Shown: in pieces, positions 7,946 through 15,966 of the stretch
Position numbering within the stretch: the stretch's first letter is position 1
Layout of the letters: every line of letters starts with the position of its first letter
Origin: Geodermatophilus sp. YIM 151500
GTDB taxonomy: Bacteria > Actinomycetota > Actinomycetes > Mycobacteriales > Geodermatophilaceae
Direction: 5' to 3'
Length of the DNA: 64,000 nt
Assembly: GCF_025716945.1 (NCBI RefSeq)
Contig: NZ_JAOVZT010000011.1
Location: 1-64,000, forward strand
The notes under the pieces: model-generated
What the model saw: only the letters and a program-made list of their open reading frames with translations
The model's database searches: none
Told to the model about the DNA's origin: nothing
Position numbers and translations under genes: made by a program

Positions 7946-8590
7946 TCAGCGGGGACGGGACGGGGAGTGGTGGTGGGCCAACCACATGTCCACCACGTCG
8001 GGCAGGATCGAGGTGAAGGCGCCGGTCTCGAACGGCTCACCGGGGGCGTTGGACAGCTGCTGCGAGACGACCCCGCTGAGCACCGCCGTCCAGGTGCGCA
8101 GCGCCCGGTCGACGTCGACGTCGACCGGGAGCACGCCCCGGTCGCGGAGCCGGACGACCTCGCCCCGGCCGGCCCGCTCGGCCTCGACCGCAGGCGCGTA
8201 CGCGCGCTCGGACGGCACGAAGCCGGGAACCGGGCGCCAGAACATGAGCGCCGAGTACGCGGGGTGCTCGACCGCCCAGCGGACGAACTCGCGGGCGACG
8301 GCGTGGATGCCGGCCACCGGATCCGGGCCGTCGAGGGCCGCCGCCACGTCGTGCGTCGCGGCCAGCAGCAGCCGCCAACCGCGTTCGAACAGGGCGTCGT
8401 AGAGCGCGTGCTTGCCGTCGAAGTAAACGTACAGCGAGGGCGGCCGGATGCCCATCCGCCGGGCGACCTCGCCGAGGGTGAGCCCCGCGACACCCTGCTC
8501 GGCCATGACCTCGACGGCGACGTCGAGCACCTGCTCGATCGTCTCCTGCCGCCGCCGCTGCCGGCGGTCGAGCGGCACCGCCCCGGTCAC
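7946..8590 (-). CDS. TetR-family transcriptional regulator
   Basis: A 214-residue repressor. The N-terminal helix-turn-helix is plain: TIEQVLDVAVEVMAEQGVAG, then LTLGEVARRMGIRPPSLYVYF with the recognition helix ending in the family's YxYF. The C-terminal ligand domain resembles those with WHG-type pockets (EHPAYSALMFWRP). It heads a probable operon with the MPI-type gene. A short palindrome 16 nt before its start is the likely operator, pointing to autorepression. The inducer is unknown. Confidence 0.93.
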   Translation of the reverse strand: MTGAVPLDRRQRRRQETIEQVLDVAVEVMAEQGVAGLTLGEVARRMGIRPPSLYVYFDGKHALYDALFERGWRLLLAATHDVAAALDGPDPVAGIHAVAREFVRWAVEHPAYSALMFWRPVPGFVPSERAYAPAVEAERAGRGEVVRLRDRGVLPVDVDVDRALRTWTAVLSGVVSQQLSNAPGEPFETGAFTSILPDVVDMWLAHHHSPSRPR

Positions 8591-8605
8591 CCCGCGGAGT
8601 GTTCT

Positions 8606-8620
8606 CCTAATGACCTTAGG
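8606..8620. promoter_or_regulatory. Putative TetR operator
   Basis: CCTAA-TGACC-TTAGG is a perfect 5-bp-arm inverted repeat centred 23 nt upstream of the tetR ATG, in a locally AT-rich patch. The position suits autoregulation by the adjacent TetR protein. The arms are short, so this is a candidate only. Confidence 0.45.
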
Positions 8621-8652
8621 AAGTCAACGAGGTCGTAGGTCCTGATCCGCCG

Positions 8653-8904
8653 TCATCCTGCCGCCGGCCGGTCGGCCGGTCGCGGCGCGGCCGCCGTCCG
8701 CAGGTGGTAGACCGAGTTGCGGCCTGGCAGCTCCTGCCGGTCGTAGCGATGCACGACCTTCGGGCCCGCGTGCAGGTGGACATGGGTGATCGTCGCCGGC
8801 GGCTCGCCGAAACGCGCGGCACGGACCTGCACCCGGCCGTCGAGCGGCCCGCCGATGAAGAGCAGGACGGCGTCCTCCGCCGTCGCCTCCGCAGGTACCG
8901 GCAT
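8653..8904 (-). CDS. Small conserved hypothetical protein with GGPLDGR motif
   Basis: An 83-residue protein starting at ATG 8904 behind a strong GAGGAGGGGGG. It contains LLFIGGPLDGRVQV, HVHLHAGPKVVHRYDRQEL and SVYHLR. The GGPLDGR turn followed by short beta strands occurs in many small actinobacterial and phage-related proteins of unknown role. It is probably a small all-beta protein. It lies between the tetR promoter region and the AbrB-type gene. Confidence 0.7.
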   Translation of the reverse strand: MPVPAEATAEDAVLLFIGGPLDGRVQVRAARFGEPPATITHVHLHAGPKVVHRYDRQELPGRNSVYHLRTAAAPRPADRPAAG

Positions 8905-8999
8905 CTCGCCCCCCTCCTCGTGCGGCCCGTGCCAGGGTAGGCGGCTTCCGGCTCGCCGGCGGCGGCTCGCGCGGCCGGCCACCCGTCGGGGGCGGGTCC

Positions 9000-10061
9000 T
9001 CAGCCGGCCCGGCGCCGCAGCCACGCGGCGACCAGCGGCGCGCTCAGCAGCACGGCGAACAACCGCAGCACCTGGACGGCGAGCACGAAGGTGGCGTCCG
9101 CCCCGCTGTCGCTCGCCGTCGCGAGGACCGCGTACAGCCCGCCGGGCGTCGTGGCCAGGTACCCGTCGAGCGCGCTGACACCGGTCGACCACGACAGCAC
9201 CGCCCCGAGGCCGGCGGACGCGGCGACGACGGCCACGATGAGGGCCAGCGCCGCGGGCAGCGCCCGGCCGACGACCGCCAGGCTCGCCCGGGTGAAGGTC
9301 AGCCCGACCTGCAGGCCGATGACCAGGAAGGCCGCCGCCGCCAGCGGGCCGGGCACCTCCGCACCGCGCGACCACCCGCTGAGGTCCAGCGCCGCGGCCA
9401 GGACCAGCGGCCCGAGCATCGCCGCGACGGGCAGCCGCAGCAGGCGGCCGAGCAGGACGCCGGCGACGCCGCAGACTCCGCACAGCAGCACGCCGGCCGC
9501 CCAGCCGGGCCCGCCACCGGTCATCGCGTCGGACCCGTTGCCGGCTGCTCCGCCGTACAGGACGGTGGCCACGACCGGCATGAAGACCAGGACGAGCAGC
9601 ACGCGCAGGTACTGCAGCACCGCGACCATGCGCTGGTCGGCGCCCAGCTCGTCGGCCATCGCGGTGACGCCCGCGGCGCCGCCGGCGAGCATCGAGAACG
9701 CCGCCGTCACCGAGCTGATCCCCCGCTGCAGGCGCAGCACGGCCGCGCCGAGCAGGCTCAGGACGAGCGTGCCGACGGTGACCAGCAGGACGGGGAGCCA
9801 GTCGCGGGCCACCGCCTCGAGCGTGCCCACGTCGACCAGCGTGCCGACCATGACGCCGATGACCGCCTGCCCGGACTGCCCGGCCCAGCGCGGGACCCGG
9901 GGAGCGCCCGGGGCCACCAGGGCGCGGCCGAGGCCGGCGGCCAGGCCGCCGAACAGGGTCGGCGACGGCAGACCGGCGAGGTCGAGCAGCAGGCTGAGCA
10001 GCAACGCGACACCGAGGACGGCGAGGGCGTCGAGCAGCACGAGGACCCGCCGCCTGCCCAC
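9000..10061 (-). CDS. AbrB-family membrane protein
   Basis: A 353-residue polytopic membrane protein with about ten hydrophobic segments and the internal duplication typical of the AbrB (putative ammonia monooxygenase-like) family. Each half has a glycine-rich turn: LLDLAGLPSPTLFGGLAAGL with VIGVMVGTLVD, and LLRLPVAAMLGPLVLAA with VIGLQVGLTF. ATTPGGLYAVLATASDSGAD near the C-terminus is also characteristic. These proteins are probable transporters or permeases; the name AbrB reflects an old genetic assignment. The substrate is unknown. Confidence 0.85.
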   Translation of the reverse strand: MGRRRVLVLLDALAVLGVALLLSLLLDLAGLPSPTLFGGLAAGLGRALVAPGAPRVPRWAGQSGQAVIGVMVGTLVDVGTLEAVARDWLPVLLVTVGTLVLSLLGAAVLRLQRGISSVTAAFSMLAGGAAGVTAMADELGADQRMVAVLQYLRVLLVLVFMPVVATVLYGGAAGNGSDAMTGGGPGWAAGVLLCGVCGVAGVLLGRLLRLPVAAMLGPLVLAAALDLSGWSRGAEVPGPLAAAAFLVIGLQVGLTFTRASLAVVGRALPAALALIVAVVAASAGLGAVLSWSTGVSALDGYLATTPGGLYAVLATASDSGADATFVLAVQVLRLFAVLLSAPLVAAWLRRRAG

Positions 10062-10176
10062 AGTGCCTCCTGCCGCCGTCCGCTGCGCCGCCCATGCTGC
10101 CCTGCGGGGGGCGGCGCACCTATGAGGCGCCGGTCACACCGGCCGCGCGAGTGGCTGCCGGCCGGATCGCGGCCGG

Positions 10177-10470
10177 TCAGAGGCCCGCGATGCGGCGCAG
10201 CTCGGCGACATGCGCGTCGAAGGCCCGCCGTCCGTCCTTCGTCAAGGACAAGCTGGTGCGCTGGCGCGAGGCGATGGTCGCCTTGTGCACCTTCACGTAG
10301 CCGGCCTCCTCCAGCTGCTTGACGTGCTTGGAGAGGACCGAGTCGCTGACGCCCACCCGGTCGCGGACGGCGGCGAACTCCATCAGGTCGACCGCGGCGA
10401 GCAGGCCGCAGATCTGCAGCCGCGGTGGCGGGTGGATGACCACGTCGAAGCGCGGCGCGACCGTGGTCAC
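10177..10470 (-). CDS. Winged-helix (MarR/ArsR-like) transcriptional regulator
   Basis: A 97-residue single winged-helix domain: PPRLQICGLLAAVDLMEF, then the helix-turn-helix RDRVGVSDSVLSKHVKQLEEAGYV and a wing with SRQRTSLSLTKDGRRAF. This is the short regulator type in which the whole protein is the DNA-binding domain and dimerises through its ends. It is the third gene of an operon with two duplicated membrane proteins, and its GTG overlaps the preceding stop (GTGA). An inverted repeat in the operon promoter (11382-11408) is its probable target. Confidence 0.9.
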   Translation of the reverse strand: MTTVAPRFDVVIHPPPRLQICGLLAAVDLMEFAAVRDRVGVSDSVLSKHVKQLEEAGYVKVHKATIASRQRTSLSLTKDGRRAFDAHVAELRRIAGL

Positions 10471-10937
10471 AGCTGCCCGCGCAGCTCGGCGATGTAGATC
10501 CGGCTCCACCAGCGGCTGACCAGCGCGATGGTGAGACCGACGACGGCGCCGGCGACGACCATCGCCCCGCGGACCTCGAGGCCGAGCTCGACGACCAGCG
10601 CCGGGATCAGGACCGCCGACGCCGCCACCCAGTAGACGCGGACGGCCCGCCGCGTCGGCCCGGGACGGGTGCCGTCGACCCAGGTGCCGGTGAGCCGCCG
10701 GTACACCGACATCAACCAGCGCATGCCGAGCAGGTACAGCGGCAGCGCGACCACGGTCACCCAGGGAAAGGCGATCGAGTAGGAGGAGAGGAAGGCGAAG
10801 GTCAGCAGCCCGAGCAGCGCGTCGTACCACCACGGCTGCATCGCGCGGTCGGCCAGCGCCGCCCGGTCGGCCTGGAGCGCGGCCAGCTGCGCGGCGGCGG
10901 CGTCCCGGTCGGCCGGCGGCTCGATCCGGTCGCTCAC
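10467..10937 (-). CDS. Hypothetical membrane protein, second copy of a tandem pair
   Basis: A 156-residue protein: an N-terminal helix AAAQLAALQADRAALADR, the aromatic PWWYD, then four hydrophobic segments and a basic C-terminus (RWWSRIYIAELRGQL). It is a paralogue of the next upstream gene, with which it shares QLAALQADR, PWW and the final RWSR-x3-AELRG pattern. The length is too short for a transporter; a membrane accessory or sensor role with the adjacent winged-helix regulator is possible. Its start overlaps the upstream stop (GTGA), and its stop overlaps the regulator start. Confidence 0.8.
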   Translation of the reverse strand: MSDRIEPPADRDAAAAQLAALQADRAALADRAMQPWWYDALLGLLTFAFLSSYSIAFPWVTVVALPLYLLGMRWLMSVYRRLTGTWVDGTRPGPTRRAVRVYWVAASAVLIPALVVELGLEVRGAMVVAGAVVGLTIALVSRWWSRIYIAELRGQL

Positions 10938-11380
10938 CGCTCGCCCCGCAGCTCGGCGGCCCACTGCCGGCTCCACCGGCGGTTCAGGAGCGCGAGGGCG
11001 AGGCCGAGGACGGCGCCGGCGACCGGCATGGCCCACACCTGGCCGTACCCGTCCGCCAGCACGAAGGCCGGCACCAGGACGGCGGCGGCGAGCGGCACCC
11101 AGGTCAGCCACACGTTCCTGTCCGGGTACGCCCAGACGCCGGTGCGCCACCAGTAGGTCCAGGCCAGCCCGCAGAGACCGACGGCGAAGGCGAGCGTCAC
11201 GAGCGCACGCACCTGCGAGTCCTCGAGCACCCAGGACGCGAGCAGGCCGGAGAGCAGCAGCCCCGACGCGACGTCGTGCCACCACGGCTGCACGACCCGG
11301 TCGGCGAGGTCCTCGCGGTCGGCCTGCAGCGCGGCGAGCTGGGCCGCGGCGAAGTCCCGGTCGGGAAGGTCGGTTTCCAT
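10934..11380 (-). CDS. Hypothetical membrane protein, first copy of a tandem pair
   Basis: A 148-residue protein with the same plan as its downstream neighbour: helix AAAQLAALQADREDLADRV, aromatic PWWHD, four hydrophobic segments, and RRWSRQWAAELRGER at the C-terminus. The two arose by tandem duplication but have diverged in the membrane part. ATG 11380 has no Shine-Dalgarno; a promoter (TTGACG at 11411-11416 and CACTCT at 11388-11393 on the minus strand, 17-nt spacer) would start transcription almost at the ATG, so it may be leaderless. The promoter is covered by an inverted repeat. Confidence 0.78.
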   Translation of the reverse strand: METDLPDRDFAAAQLAALQADREDLADRVVQPWWHDVASGLLLSGLLASWVLEDSQVRALVTLAFAVGLCGLAWTYWWRTGVWAYPDRNVWLTWVPLAAAVLVPAFVLADGYGQVWAMPVAGAVLGLALALLNRRWSRQWAAELRGER

Positions 11381-11381
11381 G

Positions 11382-11416
11382 TCGGAAAGAGTGGCTGTGA
11401 CTTTCCGATCCGTCAA
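11382..11416 (-). promoter_or_regulatory. Promoter with embedded operator of the winged-helix operon
   Basis: TCGGAAAG (11382-11389) and CTTTCCGA (11401-11408) form a perfect 8-bp inverted repeat with an 11-nt spacer. On the minus strand TTGACG (11411-11416) and CACTCT (11388-11393) form a plausible promoter, so one arm covers the -10 and the other lies between -35 and -10. A dimer bound here would exclude RNA polymerase. The operon's own winged-helix protein is the natural candidate. Confidence 0.6.
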
Positions 11417-11449
11417 GTGACGGGGCGGCTGTCCTCGAAACCTCCCCCC

Positions 11450-11640
11450 GTGGTGTGATGACGCGGCCACTGCGACGGCAGTGGAGGAAGCCGGTGCGAG
11501 TCCGGCGCGGTCCCGCCACTGTGACCGGGGAGTCCGACCCCAGGCTCCGCCACTGCGTCCCCGAGGATGTCCCGACGGGATGCGGGAAGGCGGGGGTCGG
11601 GCGCCGATCCGGGAGCCAGGACACTCCCGCCGTCGTCCAC
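11450..11640 (+). promoter_or_regulatory. Adenosylcobalamin riboswitch
   Basis: The region carries the hallmarks of the cobalamin aptamer: GGAGGAAGCCGGTGCGAG (from 11482), GTCCCGCCACTGTGACCGGG (the conserved GCCACTG element near 11514-11520) and the B12 box GGGAGCCAGGACAC (11611-11624). It lies in front of the large cobalamin operon on the plus strand and should switch it off when adenosylcobalamin is abundant. The outer boundaries are approximate because pairing was judged by eye. Confidence 0.95.
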
Positions 11641-11645
11641 TGCCA

Positions 11646-11681
11646 CTCCGGGCCACCGCGGATGTACGGCCACCCGGGGAG
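11646..11681 (+). promoter_or_regulatory. Probable expression platform: hairpin sequestering the Shine-Dalgarno
   Basis: CTCCGGG (11646-11652) can pair with CCCGGGGAG (11673-11681) with one bulged G. The right arm contains the GGGGAG Shine-Dalgarno that precedes the first start codon (11694). Such a stem just after the B12 box would make this a translational switch. This is inferred from pairing only. Confidence 0.5.
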
Positions 11682-11693
11682 AGGACGAGTGCC

Positions 11694-11714
11694 ATGCGCT
11701 CCGAGGTCGGTTGA
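11694..11714 (+). other. Six-codon leader ORF overlapping the chelatase start
   Basis: ATG CGC TCC GAG GTC GGT TGA encodes MRSEVG. It has the strong Shine-Dalgarno GGGGAGAGGA (11676-11685) 8 nt upstream, better than anything before the chelatase frame. Its TGA overlaps the TTG start of the chelatase (TTGA). Riboswitch control may act on this small frame and pass to the chelatase by coupling. A single-base indel or a frameshift linking the two is an alternative. Confidence 0.45.
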
Positions 11715-13774
11715 CCTATCCCTTCGGCGCGGTCGTCGGCATGGCCGACATGCGCCTGGCCCTGTTGCTCAACGCGGTCTCCCCCGCCATCGGCGGCGTG
11801 CTGGTGCGCGGCGAGAAGGGCACCGCGAAGTCGACCGCCGTCCGGGCGCTGGCCGCCGTCCTGCCGCCGGTCGACGTCGTCACCGGCTGCCGGTTCGCCT
11901 GCGACCCGGCCGCGCCCGACCTGGCCTGCCCCGACGGGCCGCACGATGCCGGCGCGCCCGGCGCGCGGCGGCCGGCCCGGCTGGTCGAGCTGCCGGTCGG
12001 CGCGTCGGAGGACCGGGTCGTCGGCTCCCTGGACCTCGAGCGGGCGCTCACCGAGGGGGTGAAGGCGTTCGAGCCCGGCCTGCTGGCCGCCGCGCACCGC
12101 GGGGTGCTCTACGTCGACGAGGTCAACCTGCTGCACGACCACCTGGTCGACCTGCTGCTCGACGCCGCCGCGCTGGGCACCGCCTACGTCGAGCGCGAGG
12201 GTGTCTCGGTGCGGCACGCGGCCCGCTTCCTGCTGGTCGGCACGATGAACCCCGAGGAGGGCGAGCTGCGGCCGCAGCTGCTCGACCGGTTCGGGCTGAC
12301 CGTCGAGGTGGCAGCGCCCCGCGAGCCGGCCGAGCGCGCCGAGGTGGTGCGCCGCCGGTTCGCCTTCGATGCAGACCCCGTCGGCTTCGCCGCGTCCTGG
12401 GCGGACGAGGAGGCCGCGCTGGCCGGGCGGATCGCGGCGTCGCGGGCCCGGCTGCCCCACGTGGTCCTCGGCGACGACGCGCTGCGCCAGGTCACCGCGG
12501 TCTGCGCCGCCTTCGACGTCGACGGGCTGCGCGCCGACCTGGTCACCGCCCGGGCGGCGGTGGCGCACGCGGCGTGGTCCGGCCGCGACCAGGTGACCGA
12601 GGACGACGTCCGCGTCGCCGCGCGCCTGGCCCTGCCGCACCGCCGCCGGCGCAACCCCTTCGACGCCCCCGGCCTGGACGACGACACGCTGGAGCAGGCG
12701 CTCGCCGACGCCCGCCCACCGGAGGGCCCGCCGGAGCCCCCCGACGACGGCGGCCCGGGCAGCGGCGGCCCGGACGGCGGCGGCACCCCGCCCCCACCCG
12801 ACCAGGGCATAGGAAGCTATGCCGACGATCCGGCGCCCGGGACGCAGGCAAAGCCTCCTATGCCGCCTCCTACGCCGCCTCCTGTGCCGCGTGAGGACAT
12901 GCCGCGTGAGGACGGCGGAGGCTCGGGCACGCCGGCGGTGGAGCGGGCCGCGGTCGCGCCGTCCGACCCGTTCCGCGCTCGCCGGCTGGAGGTCCCGGGG
13001 ATCGGCGCCGGCGCGGCCGGCCGCCGGTCACGTGCCCGCAGCGAGCGCGGCCGGGTCGTCGGCTCCCGCCGTCCGCAGGGCACCGTGACCAAGCTGCACC
13101 TCACCGACACCGTGCGCGCCGCCGCCCCGCACCAGCGGGCGCGCGGCCGCACCGGCGGCGGGCTGCGCCTGGACCGCGACGACCTCCGGCAGGCCACGCT
13201 CGAGGGCCGGGAGGGCAACCTGGTGCTGTTCGTCGTCGACGCCAGCGGCTCGATGGGCTCGCGGCAGCGGATGGCCGCGGTGAAGGGCGCCGTCCTGTCG
13301 CTGCTGCTCGACGCCTACCAGCGTCGCGACAAGGTCGGGCTGGCCACCTTCCGCGGGGCGGACGCCGAGCTGGCGCTGCCGCCGACCTGGTCGGTCGAGG
13401 CCGCCGCGGCCCGGCTGCGCGAGCTGCCCACCGGCGGGCGGACGCCGCTCGCCGCGGGACTGCTCCGCGCGCACGAGACCGTCCGGGTCGAGCGCGTGCG
13501 CGATCCCCGGCGGCGCCCGCTGCTGGTCGTGGTCACCGACGGCCGCGCGACCGGCGTCCGCGGCGGGGACCACGTCGGGCGTGCGCACGCGGCCGCCGGG
13601 CTGCTCGCCGCGGAGGGCACGGCGAGCGTGGTGGTCGACTGCGAGAGCGGACCCGTGCGCCTCGGCCTGGCCGGCGCCCTCGGCGCGCACCTCGGAGCCG
13701 ACGTGCTGCGGCTCGAGGAGCTGGCGGCCGACGCGCTCGCCGCCACGGTCCGCGCGGCACGGGAGGCGGCCTAG
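11711..13774 (+). CDS. Fused BchI/BchD-like chelatase (probable cobaltochelatase subunit)
   Basis: A 687-residue AAA+ chelatase with both I- and D-type parts. The N-terminal ATPase begins [20 protein letters not shown] with Walker [10 protein letters not shown] and [10 protein letters not shown] as Walker B. A Pro/Gly/acidic linker of about 100 residues (roughly 335-435) follows. The C-terminal von Willebrand A domain has the MIDAS motif [12 protein letters not shown]. Such proteins energise metal insertion into the corrin ring together with a CobN-type subunit, which is not in this window. TTG 11711 gives the family start; GAGG lies just upstream. As first gene after the cobalamin riboswitch, a cobalt role is much likelier than magnesium. 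Confidence 0.9.
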   Translation: MTYPFGAVVGMADMRLALLLNAVSPAIGGVLVRGEKGTAKSTAVRALAAVLPPVDVVTGCRFACDPAAPDLACPDGPHDAGAPGARRPARLVELPVGASEDRVVGSLDLERALTEGVKAFEPGLLAAAHRGVLYVDEVNLLHDHLVDLLLDAAALGTAYVEREGVSVRHAARFLLVGTMNPEEGELRPQLLDRFGLTVEVAAPREPAERAEVVRRRFAFDADPVGFAASWADEEAALAGRIAASRARLPHVVLGDDALRQVTAVCAAFDVDGLRADLVTARAAVAHAAWSGRDQVTEDDVRVAARLALPHRRRRNPFDAPGLDDDTLEQALADARPPEGPPEPPDDGGPGSGGPDGGGTPPPPDQGIGSYADDPAPGTQAKPPMPPPTPPPVPREDMPREDGGGSGTPAVERAAVAPSDPFRARRLEVPGIGAGAAGRRSRARSERGRVVGSRRPQGTVTKLHLTDTVRAAAPHQRARGRTGGGLRLDRDDLRQATLEGREGNLVLFVVDASGSMGSRQRMAAVKGAVLSLLLDAYQRRDKVGLATFRGADAELALPPTWSVEAAAARLRELPTGGRTPLAAGLLRAHETVRVERVRDPRRRPLLVVVTDGRATGVRGGDHVGRAHAAAGLLAAEGTASVVVDCESGPVRLGLAGALGAHLGADVLRLEELAADALAATVRAAREAA

Positions 13775-13851
13775 TGGACGGGCGGGCGAGCTCCCCGACC
13801 GGCACCGCGCCCGCGGGCACCCCGCGCCCGAGCGCCGGCGAGGAGGACTAG
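13774..13851 (+). other. Bridging micro-ORF between chelatase and cobO
   Basis: A 26-codon frame (starts MDGRASSPTG) whose GTG shares one base with the chelatase TAG and whose TAG shares one base with the cobO GTG (TAGTG at both ends). GAGGAGG (near 13840) at its end also serves as the cobO Shine-Dalgarno. It may relay ribosomes from one gene to the next; a functional peptide is not implied. Confidence 0.4.
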
Positions 13852-14465
13852 TGCCCAAGGGTCAGGTCGCCGTCGTCCCGCAGGACGGGCTGACCACCAG
13901 GCAGCGGCGCAACCGCCCCCTGCTCGCGGTGCACACCGGCGAGATGAAGGGCAAGTCGACCGCCGCGTTCGGCATGGCGATGCGGGCCTGGACGCAGGGC
14001 TGGCCGATCGCGGTCTACCAGTTCGTCAAGAGCGCGAAGTGGAAGGTGGGCGAGGAGACCGCGCTGACCGCGCTCGGCCGGCTGCACGAGCAGACCGGCG
14101 AGGGCGGGCCGGTCGTCTGGCACAAGATGGGCAGCGGCTGGAGCTGGTCGCGCCGCCAGGGCACCGAGGTCGACCACGCCGCCGACGCCGCCGAGGGCTG
14201 GGCGCAGATCAAGCGCGACCTGGCCGCCGAGGCGCACCGCTTCTACGTGCTCGACGAGTTCACCTACCCGATCACCTGGGGCTGGGTGGACGTCGACGAC
14301 GTCGTCGCGACGCTGGCCGCCCGGCCCGGCACGCAGCACGTCGTCGTCACCGGCCGCGACGCCCACCCGAAGCTGGTCGAGGCCGCCGACCTCGTCGTCG
14401 AGATGACCAAGGTCAAGCACCCGATGGACGCCGGCCAGAAGGGCCAGCGGGGGATCGAGTGGTGA
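13851..14465 (+). CDS. cobO: Cob(I)yrinic acid a,c-diamide adenosyltransferase CobO
   Basis: A 204-residue ATP:corrinoid adenosyltransferase of the CobA/CobO/BtuR class. It has the P-loop GEMKGKSTAAFG (about residues 30-41), the substrate region WHKMGSGWSWSRR, the Walker B-like FYVLDEFTYP and GWVDVDDV. It adds the adenosyl group to cob(I)yrinic acid a,c-diamide, between CobB and CobQ. Length is normal. The GTG is preceded by GGAGGA. It sits between the chelatase and cobB in the riboswitch operon. Confidence 0.96.
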   Translation: MPKGQVAVVPQDGLTTRQRRNRPLLAVHTGEMKGKSTAAFGMAMRAWTQGWPIAVYQFVKSAKWKVGEETALTALGRLHEQTGEGGPVVWHKMGSGWSWSRRQGTEVDHAADAAEGWAQIKRDLAAEAHRFYVLDEFTYPITWGWVDVDDVVATLAARPGTQHVVVTGRDAHPKLVEAADLVVEMTKVKHPMDAGQKGQRGIEW

Positions 14466-14566
14466 GCGCGGCGCCGGCCCCCAAGGGAGTTGATCATCGT
14501 CGGATCGCGGTCGACTCGCCGGTGGGCCCCAGCCATCCGACGATGATCAACTGGGTGGTGCGGTGA
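14462..14566 (+). other. Bridging micro-ORF between cobO and cobB
   Basis: A 35-codon frame beginning MSAAPAPKGV. Its GTG overlaps the cobO TGA (GTGA, 14462-14465) and its TGA overlaps the cobB GTG (GTGA, 14563-14566). It contains the long inverted repeat at 14488-14552, so ribosomes translating it would melt that hairpin. It may serve as a coupling relay. Confidence 0.4.
14488..14552. repeat. 18-bp perfect inverted repeat between cobO and cobB
   Basis: AGTTGATCATCGTCGGAT (14488-14505) is the exact reverse complement of ATCCGACGATGATCAACT (14535-14552), with a 29-nt loop. The arms are strikingly AT-rich for the region. In RNA this would be a stable hairpin inside the operon, possibly an attenuating or mRNA-stabilising element, or a mobile miniature palindrome. 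Confidence 0.85.
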
Positions 14567-15966
14567 GCGTCACCCTGCCGCGGGTGGTGCTCGCGGCGCC
14601 GTCGAGCGGGGCCGGCAAGACCTCGATCGCCACCGGCCTGATCGCCGCGCTCACCGCCAGCGGGCTCGCCGTCTCCCCGCACAAGGTCGGCCCCGACTAC
14701 ATCGACCCCGGCTACCACGCGCTCGCCGCCGGGCGGCCCGGCCGCAACCTCGACCCGTGGCTGGTCGGCGAGGAGCGCGTCGTCCCGCTGCTGCTGCACG
14801 GCGCCCGGACGCCGCGTCCCGCCGACGTCGCCGTCGTCGAGGGCGTGATGGGCCTGTTCGACGGCGCCAGCCACCCCTCCGTGGCGCCCGGCTTCGGCTC
14901 CACCGCGCACGTCGCCGCGCTGGTGCGGGCGCCGGTCGTGCTGGTCGTCGACGCCGCCGCACAGGCCCGCAGCGTCGCCGCGCTGGTGCACGGGTTCGCC
15001 ACCTTCGACCCGTCGGTCCGGATCGGCGGCGTCGTGCTCAACCGGGTCGGCAGCGACCGGCACGAGGCGATCCTCCGCGAGGCGCTGGGCGCCGCCGGCG
15101 TCCCGGTGCTCGGCGCGGTGCGCCGGCTCGACGCCCTGCGCACCCCCTCCCGGCACCTGGGCCTGGTGCCGACCGCCGAGCGCTCGGCCGAGGCGGTCGC
15201 CACCGTGCGCCGGCTCGGTGCGGTGGTCGCCGGCTCGGTCGACCTGGACGCCGTCCTGCGCCTCGCCCGCTCCGCGCCCGACCTCCATGGGCGCCCCTGG
15301 GACCCGGTGGAGGAGGTGACCGCCATACCCGGCCGGCCGCGGATCGCGGTCGCCGGCGGGCCGGCCTTCACCTTCGGCTATGCGGAGAACGCCGAACTGC
15401 TGACCGCCGCCGGCGCCGAGGTCGTGACCGTCGACCCGCTGCGCGACGAGGCGCTGCCCGACCGCACGGCCGGGCTCGTCGTCGGCGGCGGCTTCCCCGA
15501 GGTGCACGCGGCGGAGCTGTCGGCCAACGGGGCGTTGCGGGCCGACGTCGCCGCGCTGGCCGCCCGCGGCGGACCGGTCGCGGCCGAGTGCGCCGGGCTG
15601 CTGTACCTGTCCCGCGAGCTCGACGGCCACCCCATGTGCGGCGTCGTCGGCACCCGGACGGCGATGGCACCGACGCTCACCCTCGGCTACCGCGCGGCCG
15701 TGGCGCCCGCCGGCTCGGTGCTCGCCGCGGCCGGCACCCGGGTCCGCGGGCACGAGTTCCACCGCACGCACGCCGAGCCGGGCGCCGGCACCGTGCCGGC
15801 CTGGCAGTGGTCGGCCACCGGCCCCGAGGGCTTCGTGCAGGGCGGCGTGCACGCCTCCTACCTGCACCTGCACTGGGCGGGCGCCCCGGAGCTCGCCGGA
15901 CGCTTCGCCACCGCCTGCGCGGCCACCCGCCGCCCCGTCCCCGAGGAGACCCGTGCACATCGCTGA
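14563..15966 (+). CDS. cobB: Cobyrinic acid a,c-diamide synthase CobB/CbiA
   Basis: A 467-residue two-domain amidotransferase. The N-terminal ATP domain begins [20 protein letters not shown] and has [13 protein letters not shown] and [10 protein letters not shown], all typical of CbiA/CobB. The C-terminal glutaminase domain has the nucleophile in [10 protein letters not shown] and late histidines in HASYLHLHW. It amidates the a and c side chains of (hydrogeno)byrinic acid. GTG 14563 is entered from the upstream micro-ORF. The last 14 nt overlap cbiM. Confidence 0.96.
   Translation: MSVTLPRVVLAAPSSGAGKTSIATGLIAALTASGLAVSPHKVGPDYIDPGYHALAAGRPGRNLDPWLVGEERVVPLLLHGARTPRPADVAVVEGVMGLFDGASHPSVAPGFGSTAHVAALVRAPVVLVVDAAAQARSVAALVHGFATFDPSVRIGGVVLNRVGSDRHEAILREALGAAGVPVLGAVRRLDALRTPSRHLGLVPTAERSAEAVATVRRLGAVVAGSVDLDAVLRLARSAPDLHGRPWDPVEEVTAIPGRPRIAVAGGPAFTFGYAENAELLTAAGAEVVTVDPLRDEALPDRTAGLVVGGGFPEVHAAELSANGALRADVAALAARGGPVAAECAGLLYLSRELDGHPMCGVVGTRTAMAPTLTLGYRAAVAPAGSVLAAAGTRVRGHEFHRTHAEPGAGTVPAWQWSATGPEGFVQGGVHASYLHLHWAGAPELAGRFATACAATRRPVPEETRAHR

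Noticed and set aside
11711-13774. Magnesium chelatase for chlorophyll
   Set aside because: It is the first gene after a cobalamin riboswitch and all following genes are for cobalamin or cobalt; no chlorophyll genes are present.
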